DNA from: Candidatus Fermentibacterota bacterium
GTDB lineage: Bacteria > JAFGKV01
DNA length: 5,705 nt
Assembly (NCBI GenBank): GCA_030620115.1
Contig: JAUXFG010000208.1
Location: forward strand, 1-5,705
Reading direction: 5' to 3'
Every line of letters begins with the position of its first letter. The first letter of the stretch is position 1. The notes under the pieces were generated by a model, which saw only the letters and a program-made list of their open reading frames with translations, ran no database searches and was not told where the DNA came from. Shown here in pieces: positions 4,822 to 5,705 of this stretch. A program made the position numbers and the translations under genes.

Positions 4822-5705
4822 ATGAGGATTGTTCACGTAGTCGGGGCACGGCCCAACTTCATGAAGATGGCGCCGGTCATGGCGGCGTTGTCAGAGAAAG
4901 ACGGCGTTTCCCAGAAGCTGGTGCATACGGGACAGCACTACGACGCCAACATGTCCGAGCTCTTCTTCGATGAGCTGGAACTTCCCGAGCCGGATCTCAA
5001 TCTCCAGGTGGGTTCCGGCGCCCACGGCGCGCAGACCGCCCAGATCATGATCCGTTTCGAGGAAATCATGCTGGCTGATCGCCCCGATCTCGTACTCGTC
5101 TACGGCGACGTCAATTCCACGGTGGCCGCCGCACTGGTGTGTGCGAAACTTCTCATCCCCGTGGGTCACGTAGAGGCCGGCTTGCGTTCCCTTGATCGAA
5201 CCATGCCGGAGGAAATCAACCGGCTCCTCACCGATCAGATTGCGGACTTCCTTTTTACACCATCTGCTGATGCTGACAGGAACCTCCTTCAGGAAGGTAT
5301 TTCGCGCGATCGGATCCATTTGGTCGGCAATGCCATGATCGACACGTTGGTGCGCCTCCTACCCCGGGCCATGGAGCGTTGGGAGCATGAGACCTTCGAA
5401 CCCTGGCACAATCGGCCCTATGTCCTGGTGACTCTCCACCGCCCATCAAGCGTGGACGAGCCCGACATGTTGGGCAAGCTCATGTCTGCGCTTTGTGAGA
5501 TCAGCCAAGAGATCCCTGTGATCTTCCCCGTCCACCCCCGCACCCGACAACGTCTCTCCGACCAATCCCGCATTCCCGCAATCCCGCAATCCCGCAATTC
5601 CTCCCCCTTCCCCCAGATTACAGATTCCACATTGTCAGATTCCACATTGTCCCCCCTCCATTCCCTCAATCCCTCCTCACATTCGACGTTGGATGTTGGA
5701 TGTTC
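4822..5705 (+). CDS. wecB: UDP-N-acetylglucosamine 2-epimerase (non-hydrolysing), partial at window end, with repeat insert
   Basis: WecB interconverts UDP-GlcNAc and UDP-ManNAc in the cytoplasm, feeding ManNAc-containing surface polysaccharide. ATG 4822 has GAGG at 4813-4816. Residues 1-246 match the family closely: VVGARPNFMKMAPV (6-19) with Arg10 and Lys15; TGQHYD (36-41); LVYGDVNST (92-100) with Asp96; VGHVEAGLRS (114-123) with Glu118; MPEEINR (128-134) with Glu131; VGNAMIDTL (168-176); LVTLHR (202-207) with His206; and FPVHPRTRQRL (235-245). In the family this last motif is followed by a strand and LGYLDFL, then a TDSGGIQEE motif. Here residues from about 248 to 294 are instead a Ser/Pro/Thr-rich stretch encoded by tandem repeats, including DSTLS twice, with no stop before the window edge. 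So the gene carries an in-frame insert, or is broken just beyond the window. Family call secure; intactness unknown. Confidence 0.93.
   Translation, partial: MRIVHVVGARPNFMKMAPVMAALSEKDGVSQKLVHTGQHYDANMSELFFDELELPEPDLNLQVGSGAHGAQTAQIMIRFEEIMLADRPDLVLVYGDVNSTVAAALVCAKLLIPVGHVEAGLRSLDRTMPEEINRLLTDQIADFLFTPSADADRNLLQEGISRDRIHLVGNAMIDTLVRLLPRAMERWEHETFEPWHNRPYVLVTLHRPSSVDEPDMLGKLMSALCEISQEIPVIFPVHPRTRQRLSDQSRIPAIPQSRNSSPFPQITDSTLSDSTLSPLHSLNPSSHSTLDVGC
5564..5595 (+). repeat. Tandem AATCCCGC octamer, four units
   Basis: Units begin at 5564, 5572, 5580 and 5588; the second carries one change (ATTCCCGC), and a partial fifth (AATTCC) follows. The array lies inside the wecB reading frame, directly after the codons for HPRTRQRLSDQ. 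Because eight is not a multiple of three, each unit is read in a different phase, yet no stop arises. Confidence 0.85.
5611..5705 (+). repeat. CAGATT/CACATT repeat plus C-rich tract and GTTGGAT units, inside wecB
   Basis: Two exact tandem copies of the 15-mer CAGATTCCACATTGT (5621-5635 and 5636-5650) encode DSTLS twice in the wecB frame. A C-rich tract (CCCCCCTCCATTCCCTCAATCC) and two GTTGGAT heptamers (5688-5694 and 5695-5701) follow, and the repeat runs past the window edge. The first half is clearly related to the block at 1-60, in the same orientation. Confidence 0.8.

Noticed and set aside
4891-5319. Minus-strand 142-codon open frame opposite wecB
   Set aside because: It is antisense to highly conserved epimerase sequence, and its translation has no recognised domain.

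Overview
The window carries four genes separated by unusually repeat-rich spacers. It looks like a piece of a bacterial genome from an under-sampled lineage. A two-membrane (Gram-negative type) cell is suggested by a secreted beta-rich protein that resembles outer-membrane barrels and by a WecB-type UDP-GlcNAc 2-epimerase used for surface polysaccharide. The phylum cannot be named from sequence alone. The mix of several short interspersed repeat families is something I associate with metagenome-assembled genomes of candidate phyla.

Left part (1-2572): a full-length Elp3 (radical SAM plus GNAT acetyltransferase, tRNA wobble uridine modification) is on the minus strand. It is divergent, across a spacer of about 100 bp, from a class I SAM methyltransferase whose N- and C-terminal signatures resemble Trm9/ALKBH8, the enzyme that methylates the Elp3 product in eukaryotes. 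If the second assignment is right, the pair would be a compact two-gene route to a methyl-ester wobble uridine (mcm5U-like) in a bacterium. This is the most interesting biological hypothesis in the window.

Middle part (2573-4430): a gene-free stretch of about 570 bp holds two hairpin-forming copies of a GTCATCGCGAG...CTCGCAATGAC element, one with another repeat nested inside it, and two perfect palindromes of 24 and 26 bp. It is followed by a gene for a secreted, probably outer-membrane beta-barrel protein (DUF5723-like). A copy of a third repeat family (TGTCATTCTGAG...GAAGAATCT) lies across the beginning of that reading frame.

Right part (4431-5705): a spacer of about 390 bp contains an inverted pair of the same third family and two blocks of a CTGAAC-type repeat. 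wecB follows, running off the window end. Its last 142 bp in the window are low-complexity tandem repeat rather than epimerase sequence, yet the frame stays open. A related CAGATT/CACATT repeat at the left edge supplies the last codons and the stop of elp3. Repeats in this genome therefore seem to enter or extend coding sequences as well as spacers.
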